Assembly: GCA_964618895.1 (NCBI GenBank)
Contig: CAZUDO010000057.1
Location: forward strand, 186,001 to 250,000
Origin: CAZUDO01 sp964618895
GTDB taxonomy: Bacteria; Desulfobacterota; Binatia; DP-6
Length of the DNA: 64,000 bases
Reading direction: 5' to 3'
Part shown: piece after piece, positions 9,163 through 16,483 of the stretch
How positions within the stretch are numbered: position 1 is the stretch's first letter
Layout of the letters: each line of letters begins with the position of its first letter
The notes under the pieces: generated by a model
What the model saw: only the letters and a program-made list of their open reading frames with translations
Told to the model about the DNA's origin: nothing
Databases searched by the model: none
Made by a program: the position numbers and the translations under genes

Positions 9163-9924
9163 GTGGCGCCCGCCTGCCGGCCGGGGACGGCCGCGGCGGC
9201 GGCTGTGGTGATCGCTGTGGCGCTCGCGCTTGCGCTGCGTGGCGTCGCACGTACGCCCGTTGCCCCGGTCCACGCAGTGTCGGCAGATGCGCCGCTCATT
9301 GGGCCGCGCGTACGGTCGTGGTATCGGGGCACGATGACCCCGCTTGAGGCCTTGCTGGTGCGATGGGGCGTCTCGGCGGATGCCCTCACGTTCGCGCAGC
9401 TCGTGGTCAGCGCTCTCGCTGGGCTCGCGTTTGGCGGTGGGGCGATCTTCCTCGCCGGGTGGCTCACCATCCTGGCCGGAACGCTGGACATCCTCGACGG
9501 CGGTGTGGCCCGCGCCAGTGGCGGAGCGAGCGCCCGGGGGGCGCTGATGGATTCGGTCGTCGATCGCTGGGCAGAGTTCGCGACGTTCTTCGGGTTGGGC
9601 GTCTTCTATCGCGAACAGTGGATGGTCGTCGTGGTCGTGGTGGCGGGGTTCGCGTCGATGATGGTCAGCTACGTTCGGGCGCGCGCCGAGGGCTTAGGAC
9701 TTGCCCTGACGCAGGGACGCGCGCAGCGGCCCGAGCGATACGTCGTGCTGGGCTTCGGGGCGTGGATGTCCGGTTTGCTGGCCCACGTCGGCTGCGGTGA
9801 GGCCGCACCGTCTCACGTGATGCTGGGGACGGCGGTGTGCGTGCTGGCGACCCTCGCGATGTGGACGGCCGTGCAGCGGACCCGACAGGCCGCTCGTGCG
9901 CTCTCCGCCGGGAGCGGCCGATGA
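9163..9924 (+). CDS. CDP-alcohol phosphatidyltransferase, probable phosphatidylinositol(-phosphate) synthase
   Basis: A 253-aa integral membrane enzyme. The defining CDP-alcohol motif D-x2-DG-x2-AR-x8-G-x3-D-x3-D reads in DILDGGVAR and GALMDSVVDR. It is preceded by a hydrophobic N-terminal segment and followed by about four membrane helices. The GTG at 9163 directly after ino1 is preferred; an internal Met (MTPLEALL) would remove the first hydrophobic segment. Transfer of a phosphatidyl group from CDP-diacylglycerol to inositol phosphate is inferred from its position after ino1. Confidence 0.85.
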   Translation: MAPACRPGTAAAAAVVIAVALALALRGVARTPVAPVHAVSADAPLIGPRVRSWYRGTMTPLEALLVRWGVSADALTFAQLVVSALAGLAFGGGAIFLAGWLTILAGTLDILDGGVARASGGASARGALMDSVVDRWAEFATFFGLGVFYREQWMVVVVVVAGFASMMVSYVRARAEGLGLALTQGRAQRPERYVVLGFGAWMSGLLAHVGCGEAAPSHVMLGTAVCVLATLAMWTAVQRTRQAARALSAGSGR

Positions 9925-10184
9925 GGCGACCGGGAGCGATCGCACGTCCGGTATCGTTTCTACTGCTCATGCTCGGATTCGGCCTTCGGCTCGACACCGA
10001 ATGGCACGGGCTCGCATCCGTGCTGCTCGCGTTCGGAGCGACCGGTGCGGGCGTCGGGCTGTGGGGACTCCTCCGGGAGCACGGGACGCCCGCGCTTTCG
10101 CCCGACGGTGAGGCGGGCGATAATGCCCCACCTGCTCGAAACAGTGAGACTGGAGGGACCGACTGCGTACCGCGCTCCGCCTGA
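9921..10184 (+). CDS. small membrane protein
   Basis: An 87-aa product whose ATG overlaps the stop of the CDP-alcohol phosphotransferase (ATGA). It has two predicted membrane segments (PVSFLLLMLGFGLRL and LASVLLAFGATGAGVGLWGLL) and a polar tail. No family recognised. Its end overlaps the start of the YbhN-like gene, so three membrane-protein genes are packed head to tail behind ino1. Confidence 0.6.
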   Translation: MRRPGAIARPVSFLLLMLGFGLRLDTEWHGLASVLLAFGATGAGVGLWGLLREHGTPALSPDGEAGDNAPPARNSETGGTDCVPRSA

Positions 10185-11173
10185 CCGCCGGCGTTGCTGT
10201 GTCGCTTGGCTGCCTGTACCTGGCGACCCGGGGTACGAACTGGGAACAGGTCTGGGCCGTGCTGAGTGGTGCACGCCCAGCCTGGATCGGTGCGATCGTC
10301 CTCGCGAGCCTGGTCTCGGTCTACGTGCGTGCACAGCGCTGGCGTGTTTTGTTGCGTCCGGTGGGCGATGTGCCCCTGTATCCCGCGTTGTCAGCGACGG
10401 CGATCGGCTTTGGCGCGGGCGCTGTTCTTCCGCTGCGTCTCGGCGAGTTGCTTCGCCCCGCGTTGCTGGCGCGACACGTCGGGGTTGGCCTCACGGTGGT
10501 GCTGTCGAGTGTGGTCATCGAGCGGTTGTTCGATATCCTGCTCGTGATCAGTTGCTTTCTGGTCGTCTCGCTCGCCTATCCCATGCCCGACGCCGTCCGG
10601 ACGGGGGCATGGGTGTTGGCGACCGGGGCGGTTGCCGGGTTCCTCGTCTTGCTGGCGGCTCAGCGGCGTCGCGACGTAACCGAGCGCCTCATCAATCGTG
10701 CGCTTGCCGTCCTCCCAGCCCGGATCGCGGCTGGGCTGCGCCCGATGGCAGCATCGTTCCTCGATGGCCTGGGGGGATTGGCGGACGGGCGGACGGTGGG
10801 GCTCGTGCTCGCGTACTCGATCTATCTCTGGAGCGTGATCGGGCTCACGTTCCTGTTCGCGTTCCTGGCGCTCGGAATCGCTGTCCCGTTGATCGGGGCC
10901 TCTCTGACCACGCTGGTCATCGTCGCGGCTTTCGTGTTTCTCCCGCAGGGGCCGGGCTTCGTTGGCACCTGGCAGGCCGGGTGTGTCCTCGCGCTCGGCT
11001 TGTTCAAGGTGCAGCCCGACGCCGCTGTCGGATACTCACTGGTGACGTGGTTCGTGCAGATGACGATGAACCTCGTCACCGCAGGGTTCTTCTTGGCGCG
11101 CGAGGACTTGTCGCTGGGGCAGCTGCTCCGTGGAGGCGGTAACCCCTGTCGCGAAACGACGGACGGAGCCTGA
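10163..11173 (+). CDS. YbhN/UPF0104-type (LPG_synthase_TM) membrane protein
   Basis: A 336-aa protein with about 7-8 membrane helices and the landmarks of the YbhN/AglD lipid-flippase-like family: AQRWRVLL early, GAVLPLRLGELLRP, and LPQGPGFVGTWQ near the C-terminus. The start is probably CTG at 10163, five bases after a good Shine-Dalgarno GGAGGG (10152-10157), giving an N-terminus LRTALRLTAGVAV; the alternative GTG at 10199 has no comparable site. Its place after the inositol-lipid genes suggests a role in transporting or flipping that lipid (inference). Confidence 0.8.
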   Translation: MRTALRLTAGVAVSLGCLYLATRGTNWEQVWAVLSGARPAWIGAIVLASLVSVYVRAQRWRVLLRPVGDVPLYPALSATAIGFGAGAVLPLRLGELLRPALLARHVGVGLTVVLSSVVIERLFDILLVISCFLVVSLAYPMPDAVRTGAWVLATGAVAGFLVLLAAQRRRDVTERLINRALAVLPARIAAGLRPMAASFLDGLGGLADGRTVGLVLAYSIYLWSVIGLTFLFAFLALGIAVPLIGASLTTLVIVAAFVFLPQGPGFVGTWQAGCVLALGLFKVQPDAAVGYSLVTWFVQMTMNLVTAGFFLAREDLSLGQLLRGGGNPCRETTDGA

Positions 11174-11176
11174 CCG

Positions 11177-12430
11177 ATGCGGCTCGAGGGGCGGACGGTT
11201 GTCATGGGCATGTCGGGCGGGATCGCCTGCTACAAGGCGTGCGACGTCGTCCGTCTGCTTGTGGGGACTGGTGCCCGGGTCTCGGTGGTGATGACCGCTT
11301 CGGCGCAGCGTTTCGTCACGCCGCTGACGCTGCAGACACTATCGGGGCAAGGGGTGGGGACGGACACGTTCGACCTCACCCAGGAGTCCGATATCGGCCA
11401 CATTCGCCTTGCCGATCAGGCCGATGCCGTCGTGATCGCGCCGGCGACGGCGAACGTTCTGGCGAAACTTGCACACGGACTCGCCGACGATCTCCTGACG
11501 ACCGTCCTGTTGGCGACCCGGGCACCGGTGGTTCTGGCGCCGGCGATGAACGTCCACATGTGGGAGCACCCGGCGACGCAGGACAACGTGACCCGGCTCA
11601 TCGCGCGCGGCGCCCACGTCATTGGCCCGGCAAGTGGCTCCTTGGCCTGTGGCTACGAAGGCACGGGTCGTCTCGCCGAGGCCGCCGAGGTCGTCGAGGA
11701 GGTCGTGCGGGTCCTCGCCCCGCAGGACCTCGCCGGGGAGCGGGTTCTGGTGACCGCCGGGCCGACGCAGGAGGCGATCGATCCCGTGCGCTATCTCTCG
11801 AACCACTCGAGCGGGAAGATGGGGTACGCCCTGGCGCGTGTCGCGCGGCGTCGTGGCGCCGAGGTAACCTTGGTCACGGGACCCACGGCGCTGGCGCCCC
11901 CGTCAGGTGTGGCGACGGTGCGCGTGACGACCGGACGCGAGATGGCGCGGGCCGTCGATGCTGCGTTCACGGATGCGACGGTCGTGATCATGACCGCTGC
12001 GGTGGCGGATTATCGCCCGGCGATGCCGCGAGATCGCAAGTTGAAGAAAGGGAGCGAGATGCTGACGCTCTCTCTCACACTCAACCCCGACATCCTTCGC
12101 GGTCTCGGCGCGCGCAAGGGGCAGCGCCTGCTCATCGGGTTCGCCGCAGAGACGGATGATGTCGTCGCAGAGGCGCGGCGCAAGCTCCGTTCCAAGCGTC
12201 TCGATCTGATCGTGGCCAACGATGTCACGCTGCCGGGGGCCGGGTTCGGCGCCGAGGCGAACGCGGTCCGTCTCCTCGATGTGCACGGAGGGGACGAGAG
12301 CGTGCCCCTGATGGCGAAGGAGGACGTGGCGGAGCGCGTGCTGGATTGGGTGGTCGCCAATCGCCGAGAACCGAGCTTCCGACGAGCCCGCGGGCGGACC
12401 CCCGCCCGAATCAAGCCGCGGCAGGCGTGA
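11177..12430 (+). CDS. coaBC: bifunctional phosphopantothenoylcysteine decarboxylase / phosphopantothenate-cysteine ligase
   Basis: A 417-aa fusion catalysing two successive steps of coenzyme A synthesis. The flavin-dependent CoaC half (1-~185) contains GMSGGIACYKAC, PATANVLAKLAHG, PAMNVHMWEHPATQ and the active-site Cys in SLACGYEG. The CoaB half has NHSSGKMGYALA, TAAVADYRP and the catalytic Lys region RKLKKGSE. It starts 3 bp after the YbhN-like gene and overlaps the convergent phospholipase-like gene by 20 bp at its end. Confidence 0.96.
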   Translation: MRLEGRTVVMGMSGGIACYKACDVVRLLVGTGARVSVVMTASAQRFVTPLTLQTLSGQGVGTDTFDLTQESDIGHIRLADQADAVVIAPATANVLAKLAHGLADDLLTTVLLATRAPVVLAPAMNVHMWEHPATQDNVTRLIARGAHVIGPASGSLACGYEGTGRLAEAAEVVEEVVRVLAPQDLAGERVLVTAGPTQEAIDPVRYLSNHSSGKMGYALARVARRRGAEVTLVTGPTALAPPSGVATVRVTTGREMARAVDAAFTDATVVIMTAAVADYRPAMPRDRKLKKGSEMLTLSLTLNPDILRGLGARKGQRLLIGFAAETDDVVAEARRKLRSKRLDLIVANDVTLPGAGFGAEANAVRLLDVHGGDESVPLMAKEDVAERVLDWVVANRREPSFRRARGRTPARIKPRQA

Positions 12431-13268
12431 GCGCGCGCAGTTCGGCGGCGATCGCTTCCGATATCTGCCCGCGCCGTTTGAGCGCGCGCAGCTTGCGGCG
12501 CAAGCGCTCGGCGCGCGCCAACGCCTCGTGACCCGTCGGATCAGCGTGCTGGCACGTACTCTTGCGTCCCCGCACCAGCAGATCCTGAATCGCGGTCGTG
12601 CAGATCGTATTGAAGCGTTCGATCTCGCTCTCGGGAAGGGCGTAGCGCGAACGGGCCGAGACGCGGCGGACCATGTGCTGCCACTGCTCGAGCTGCTGCA
12701 GCGCCATCACGGAGTTGAAGATGCGTTTGTTCGTGCGGAAGGAGAACAACGTGCGCTCGACCACGTGCTCGACCAGGCGATCGCAGTCCGGGTAGCGATG
12801 CTCGAATACCGACCGGATGAGACGCCAACGGTCGCGGTGCTGGGCGGCGTCGAAGCGTGCCTCCCAGTAGATGTGCCGGAGCGGGCGTGCTGGATAGCTG
12901 ACGATCAGCTGCACGGGGACGTAGTGATTGTGCGAGTACACGTCGCCGGCCAAGTGGGAGAGGTAGCCGTATGCGAACGCCTGCTCACGCTCGCCTCGGG
13001 CAGCCTCGACGATCTGCCAGCCGACCGGCCAACAGTGACAGTGGGTATAGAGGTTGCGCGTGTACTTCTTCGCCTGCACGATGTCAGCCGCAACACAGCC
13101 GTACAGGTACGCGCGCGGATGAAGGCGGAGAATTTCTTGAAGGGTCGGGCCGAGGATGCTAAGGTTCTCGAGGATTTGGGACCCATGTACGAGGTGGGTG
13201 ACAGGGCCCCAGGCGTGCGCGGCGGCGGGCCACGCGAGCACGAACAGGGCGGCCAGTCCGAGGCACAT
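12411..13268 (-). CDS. zinc-dependent phospholipase C-like secreted protein
   Basis: A 285-aa protein with a signal peptide (MCLGLAALFVLAWPAAAHA) ending immediately before WGPVTHLVHG, which reproduces the mature N-terminal Trp/His metal ligands of zinc phospholipase C. Further ligand-like motifs are AADIVQAKK, HLAGDVYSHNHYVP and RHIYWEARFD. The C-terminal third is Arg-rich helical (RAERLRRKLRALKRR). I chose 13268 so that the signal peptide leads. Activity on phospholipids is likely by family; the product is probably periplasmic. Confidence 0.75.
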   Translation of the reverse strand: MCLGLAALFVLAWPAAAHAWGPVTHLVHGSQILENLSILGPTLQEILRLHPRAYLYGCVAADIVQAKKYTRNLYTHCHCWPVGWQIVEAARGEREQAFAYGYLSHLAGDVYSHNHYVPVQLIVSYPARPLRHIYWEARFDAAQHRDRWRLIRSVFEHRYPDCDRLVEHVVERTLFSFRTNKRIFNSVMALQQLEQWQHMVRRVSARSRYALPESEIERFNTICTTAIQDLLVRGRKSTCQHADPTGHEALARAERLRRKLRALKRRGQISEAIAAELRALTPAAA

Positions 13269-13282
13269 CGCCGGATCGTATA

Positions 13283-14044
13283 ATGCCGTTGCGGCCCTCT
13301 CAAGCGTTGTTCTCCGAGGCGGTGACCGCGCTTCGCTCGTACGTGCAATACCAGCGCGAGCTGGGGGTGCCGGGATTTCCGGTGATGCCGGTGGTGCCGG
13401 AAGCGGCGGCGGCGACGCCGGTGGCGCGGGTGGACACGCCAACGCCAGACCTCTTCGTCGCCCCCACGCTGGCCAAGGTGGCGGATATCGACGCGCTGCG
13501 GGCAGCGATCGGGGACTGCATGCGATGCCGCCTTTCCGGGCATCGCACGCGACTGGTCTTCGGGGTAGGCAATCCCCGGGCGCGTCTCGTGTTCGTCGGG
13601 GAGGCTCCCGGGCGGGACGAGGACCGGCAGGGCGAGCCGTTCGTCGGCCGCGCGGGGCAGCTCCTCACCGAGATCATCACTAAAGGGATGCGGTTGCAGC
13701 GCGAAGATGTGTACATCTGCAATGTCATCAAGTGCCGACCGCCAGACAATCGGAACCCGGAGCCCGACGAAGTCGCGACGTGTGAACCCTTCTTGATCCG
13801 GCAGCTCGAGCTCATCGGTCCCGAGGTAGTGGTAGCGCTGGGGAAGTTCGCGGCACAGACGCTGCTGCGCTCGAAGGTCCCGATTACGCAGCTGCGCGGC
13901 CGGTGGTATGACTATCGCGGCATGAGGCTCATGCCGACGTTCCATCCCGCCTACCTGCTCCGTAATCCGGCGGACAAGAGGCTCGTGTGGGAGGACATTC
14001 AAAAGGTGATGGACGTGCTGGGGATCCGTAGGGCACCGGCATGA
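13283..14044 (+). CDS. uracil-DNA glycosylase, family 4 (Fe-S)
   Basis: A 253-aa DNA-repair enzyme that removes uracil. Family-4 signatures are present: the cluster pair CMRC at ~79-82, active-site motif GEAPGRDEDRQGEPFVGRAG, CNVIKCRPPDNRNP, a further Cys in ATCEPF, and the HPAYLLRNP motif. The first ~65 residues are a Pro/Ala-rich linker preceded by a helix (SEAVTALRSYVQYQREL), a common arrangement. It diverges from the phospholipase-like gene with 14 bp between starts, so the promoters overlap the opposing 5' ends. Confidence 0.92.
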   Translation: MPLRPSQALFSEAVTALRSYVQYQRELGVPGFPVMPVVPEAAAATPVARVDTPTPDLFVAPTLAKVADIDALRAAIGDCMRCRLSGHRTRLVFGVGNPRARLVFVGEAPGRDEDRQGEPFVGRAGQLLTEIITKGMRLQREDVYICNVIKCRPPDNRNPEPDEVATCEPFLIRQLELIGPEVVVALGKFAAQTLLRSKVPITQLRGRWYDYRGMRLMPTFHPAYLLRNPADKRLVWEDIQKVMDVLGIRRAPA

Positions 14045-14169
14045 GCCGTCTGGCCGCTACGCTGGCTCTCGTGGTGGCGACTAGTGTTCTAGGCGCGAGC
14101 GGGGCCGCCGATGACGAGGTCCGGCTGGCGCGGATCGTGGTCAATGCAGAGCTCCTGATCTACGCATGA
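14041..14169 (+). CDS. very short secreted ORF, possibly a gene remnant
   Basis: A 42-aa frame starting at an ATG that overlaps the glycosylase stop (ATGA). It begins with a convincing signal peptide (MSRLAATLALVVATSVLGASGAA) followed by only about 20 residues before a TGA. A signal peptide with almost no mature protein suggests the 5' stub of a truncated secreted or S1C-type protein, or a genuine micropeptide. Not covered by any other gene. Confidence 0.4.
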   Translation: MSRLAATLALVVATSVLGASGAADDEVRLARIVVNAELLIYA

Positions 14170-14397
14170 TCATTCCTGCAACGTCGGCGCCTCGAAGCGC
14201 AGGCGGAGCGTGGTACCAGGATAGACCGTCTCTTGCTCGTTGACGAGCGCGCAGAGTTCACGGAGGGCTCGCGTGGCCCTGGGGCTGGCGAGGCATGGAA
14301 GCTGGTGCACACCCTCCGGTTCCAGAAGGGCATGGAAGCCGTGTCGTTCCTGCTCTTCGAGTGAATCGGTGCGCCAGAGACCAGCCGGCCCTACCAC
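14170..14397 (-). CDS. unidentified ORF between rpiA and the glycosylase, perhaps a decayed gene
   Basis: A protein-like open frame (75 aa from a GTG; the frame is open back to a stop at 14482-14484 inside the end of rpiA). The sequence (e.g. LWRTDSLEEQERHGFH, NEQETVYPGTTLRLRFEAP) looks like real protein, but no ribosome-binding site precedes the GTG and no family is recognised. It may be the C-terminal remainder of a lost gene. It fills most of the space between the glycosylase operon and rpiA. Confidence 0.3.
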   Translation of the reverse strand: MVGPAGLWRTDSLEEQERHGFHALLEPEGVHQLPCLASPRATRALRELCALVNEQETVYPGTTLRLRFEAPTLQE

Positions 14398-14468
14398 GTG
14401 CCCGAAGACGTTGCGCGCCTGCTGGCGCTCGGGGGTTCCTACGTTCTGGAGCGAGGCCGCGTGTCGTC

Positions 14469-15224
14469 CTACCTCGGCTGTTCACGATCGCCCGTCTGTC
14501 GCCGCGCCGTGAGCACTTCCACCCGCCCGTTGGAATAGCCGACCAGCACCCGCTCGGCGGTGCCCAGAAAGAGCCCGGTATCGACCACGCCCGGGATCGC
14601 CAGGATCGCCGCCTCCAGCGCCCGCGCGGCGGCGCCGTCCGCCAGCGGTTCGTGGAGCGCGCAGTCGAGCGTCAGGTTGCCGTTGTCGGTGACCAACGGC
14701 TGCGTGCCGTTCACGACCGGACGTACGCAGGGGACGACCCCGAGCGCCTTCAGGCGGCGCGTCACGAGGCTGCGGGCCAGCGGCACGACCTCGACCGGGA
14801 TGCGGCCGCGCTCGCCGAGTCGCTGCACCAGCTTCTCCGCTCCGACCAGGATCACCTGCCGTCGCGACGCGGCTGCCACGATGCGCTCGCGCACCAGCGC
14901 GCCGCCCCAACCCTTCACCAGATCGAGGTCCGGGGCCACCTCGTCGGCGCCGTCGACGGTGAGGTCGAGTACGACGGTCTCGTCCAGCTCGATGAGGGGG
15001 ATGCCGAGGGCGGTCGCCTGCGTGGCCGACGCGCTGGACGTGGGCACGCCGACCACCCGAAGACCCTGCGCCACCCGCTCGCCCAAGCGCGCGATGAATG
15101 CGGCCGCGGCACGACCGGAGCCGAGACCCACACGAGCGCCGTCCTCGATCAGCTCGAGGGCGCGGGCGGCGACGGCCTGGACGGCGGGATCGTTCACGCC
15201 TCCCCCGTCGGTGCACGGGTTCAT
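14469..15224 (-). CDS. rpiA: ribose-5-phosphate isomerase A
   Basis: A 251-aa enzyme interconverting ribose 5-phosphate and ribulose 5-phosphate in the pentose phosphate pathway. Motifs: GARVGLGSGRAAAAF, PTSSASATQA, VDGADEV, and KGWGGALVRE with the catalytic Glu. The usual KGGGGALTREK has Trp at one Gly position here. The ATG at 15224 is used; a GTG about nine codons later (VNDPAVQAV) would also give a normal N-terminus. It diverges from the RND pump operon. Confidence 0.93.
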   Translation of the reverse strand: MNPCTDGGGVNDPAVQAVAARALELIEDGARVGLGSGRAAAAFIARLGERVAQGLRVVGVPTSSASATQATALGIPLIELDETVVLDLTVDGADEVAPDLDLVKGWGGALVRERIVAAASRRQVILVGAEKLVQRLGERGRIPVEVVPLARSLVTRRLKALGVVPCVRPVVNGTQPLVTDNGNLTLDCALHEPLADGAAARALEAAILAIPGVVDTGLFLGTAERVLVGYSNGRVEVLTARRQTGDREQPR

Positions 15225-15316
15225 GCACCCCTCTTGCCCCGGGAGGATGCGGTCGGTCAACGTAGAGGCACCTGCATCTTGCTGGTGTCGTTCAAGATTG
15301 CGACGGGGCCGGGAAT

Positions 15317-16462
15317 GTGAGAAGCGAGCCCGCGTCGATGGCTGGTCCGCGGATCGTCCTGCTCGTGTGTGCGCTCGCCGCCGTCGGGTGCGGGAAGACG
15401 ACCGCACCGGTCGCCGACGTGCCGGAGGTGCTCGTCGTCGACGTGGCGCAGCGGGACGTCCCCGTCTACGGCGAATGGGTCGGGACGACCGACGGCTTCA
15501 TCAACGCCCAGATCCGCGCCAAGGTGCAGGGGTATCTCATGTCCAGGCCGTACCAGGAGGGTGCGTTGGTCACGGCCGGCGACGTGCTCTTCCAGCTCGA
15601 TGCCCGCCAGTTCCAGGCGGCCCTCGACCAGGCCCGGGCCGACCTTGCCCGTGCGGAGGCGAATCTGGTGCGCAGCCAGCAGAACGTGGCGCGCTTCGGT
15701 CCACTGGTCGAGAAGGGCGCCGTCAGCCGGAAGGAGCTGGACGACACCATCCAGCAGATGCGGGCCGACAAGGCCGCGGTGGACGCAGCCCGCGCTGGCG
15801 TCGAGGCCGCGCAGCTGAACCTCGACTGGGCGACCGTGCGCTCCCCGATCGACGGGATCGCCGGCATCGCGCAGGCGCAGGTCGGCGATCTCATCGCGCC
15901 CACGACGCTCATGACGACGGTGTCGCAGCTGGACCCGATCAAGGTGTACTTCCCGATCAGCGAGCAGGAGTACCTGCGCTTCGCCGCGCGCAACCCGAGC
16001 GCCACCGAGGGCACCAACCCCCAGGGGCGACCGCCACTCGAGCTGATCCTCGCCGACCAGAGCGTCTACAAGCAGCCGGGCAAAGTGTCGGCGATCAACC
16101 GCCAGGTGGAGGTGCAGACCGGGAGCCTTCAGATTCAGGCGGAATTTCCCAACCCCGACAACATGCTGCGTCCGGGGGGATACGCCAAGGTGCGCGCCGT
16201 TACCGACCTGCGCAAGGGGGCCGCGGTCGTGCCGCAGCGTGCGGTCGTGGAGGTGCAGGGCAGCTACCAGGTCGTGGTCGTGGGCGCGGACGGTACGGTG
16301 ACCTTCCGGCCGGTCAAGGTCGGCCCCAAGAGCGGCAGCGACTGGGTGATCGACCAGGGGCTCGAGCCGGGCGAGCGGGTAGTGGCCGAGGGCGCGCAGA
16401 AGCTCCGCGACGGGGCGAAGGTGGTGTCCAAGCCGTACGTCGCTCCCGCCGCCCAGAGCTAG
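15317..16462 (+). CDS. RND efflux periplasmic adaptor (AcrA/MexA-type lipoprotein)
   Basis: A 381-aa membrane-fusion protein linking an RND pump to the outer-membrane channel. The lipobox LAAVGC makes Cys25 the lipidation site. Downstream are the barrel-sandwich halves (QIRAKVQGYLMSRPYQEGALVTAGDVLFQLDAR and TVRSPIDGIAGIAQAQVGDL) separated by a helical hairpin of ~70 residues, then the beta-barrel and membrane-proximal domains. First gene of a three-gene pump operon. Start at 15317 or the internal Met eight codons later. Confidence 0.93.
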   Translation: MRSEPASMAGPRIVLLVCALAAVGCGKTTAPVADVPEVLVVDVAQRDVPVYGEWVGTTDGFINAQIRAKVQGYLMSRPYQEGALVTAGDVLFQLDARQFQAALDQARADLARAEANLVRSQQNVARFGPLVEKGAVSRKELDDTIQQMRADKAAVDAARAGVEAAQLNLDWATVRSPIDGIAGIAQAQVGDLIAPTTLMTTVSQLDPIKVYFPISEQEYLRFAARNPSATEGTNPQGRPPLELILADQSVYKQPGKVSAINRQVEVQTGSLQIQAEFPNPDNMLRPGGYAKVRAVTDLRKGAAVVPQRAVVEVQGSYQVVVVGADGTVTFRPVKVGPKSGSDWVIDQGLEPGERVVAEGAQKLRDGAKVVSKPYVAPAAQS

Positions 16463-16483
16463 CGACGGGCGCGGCGATCCCTC

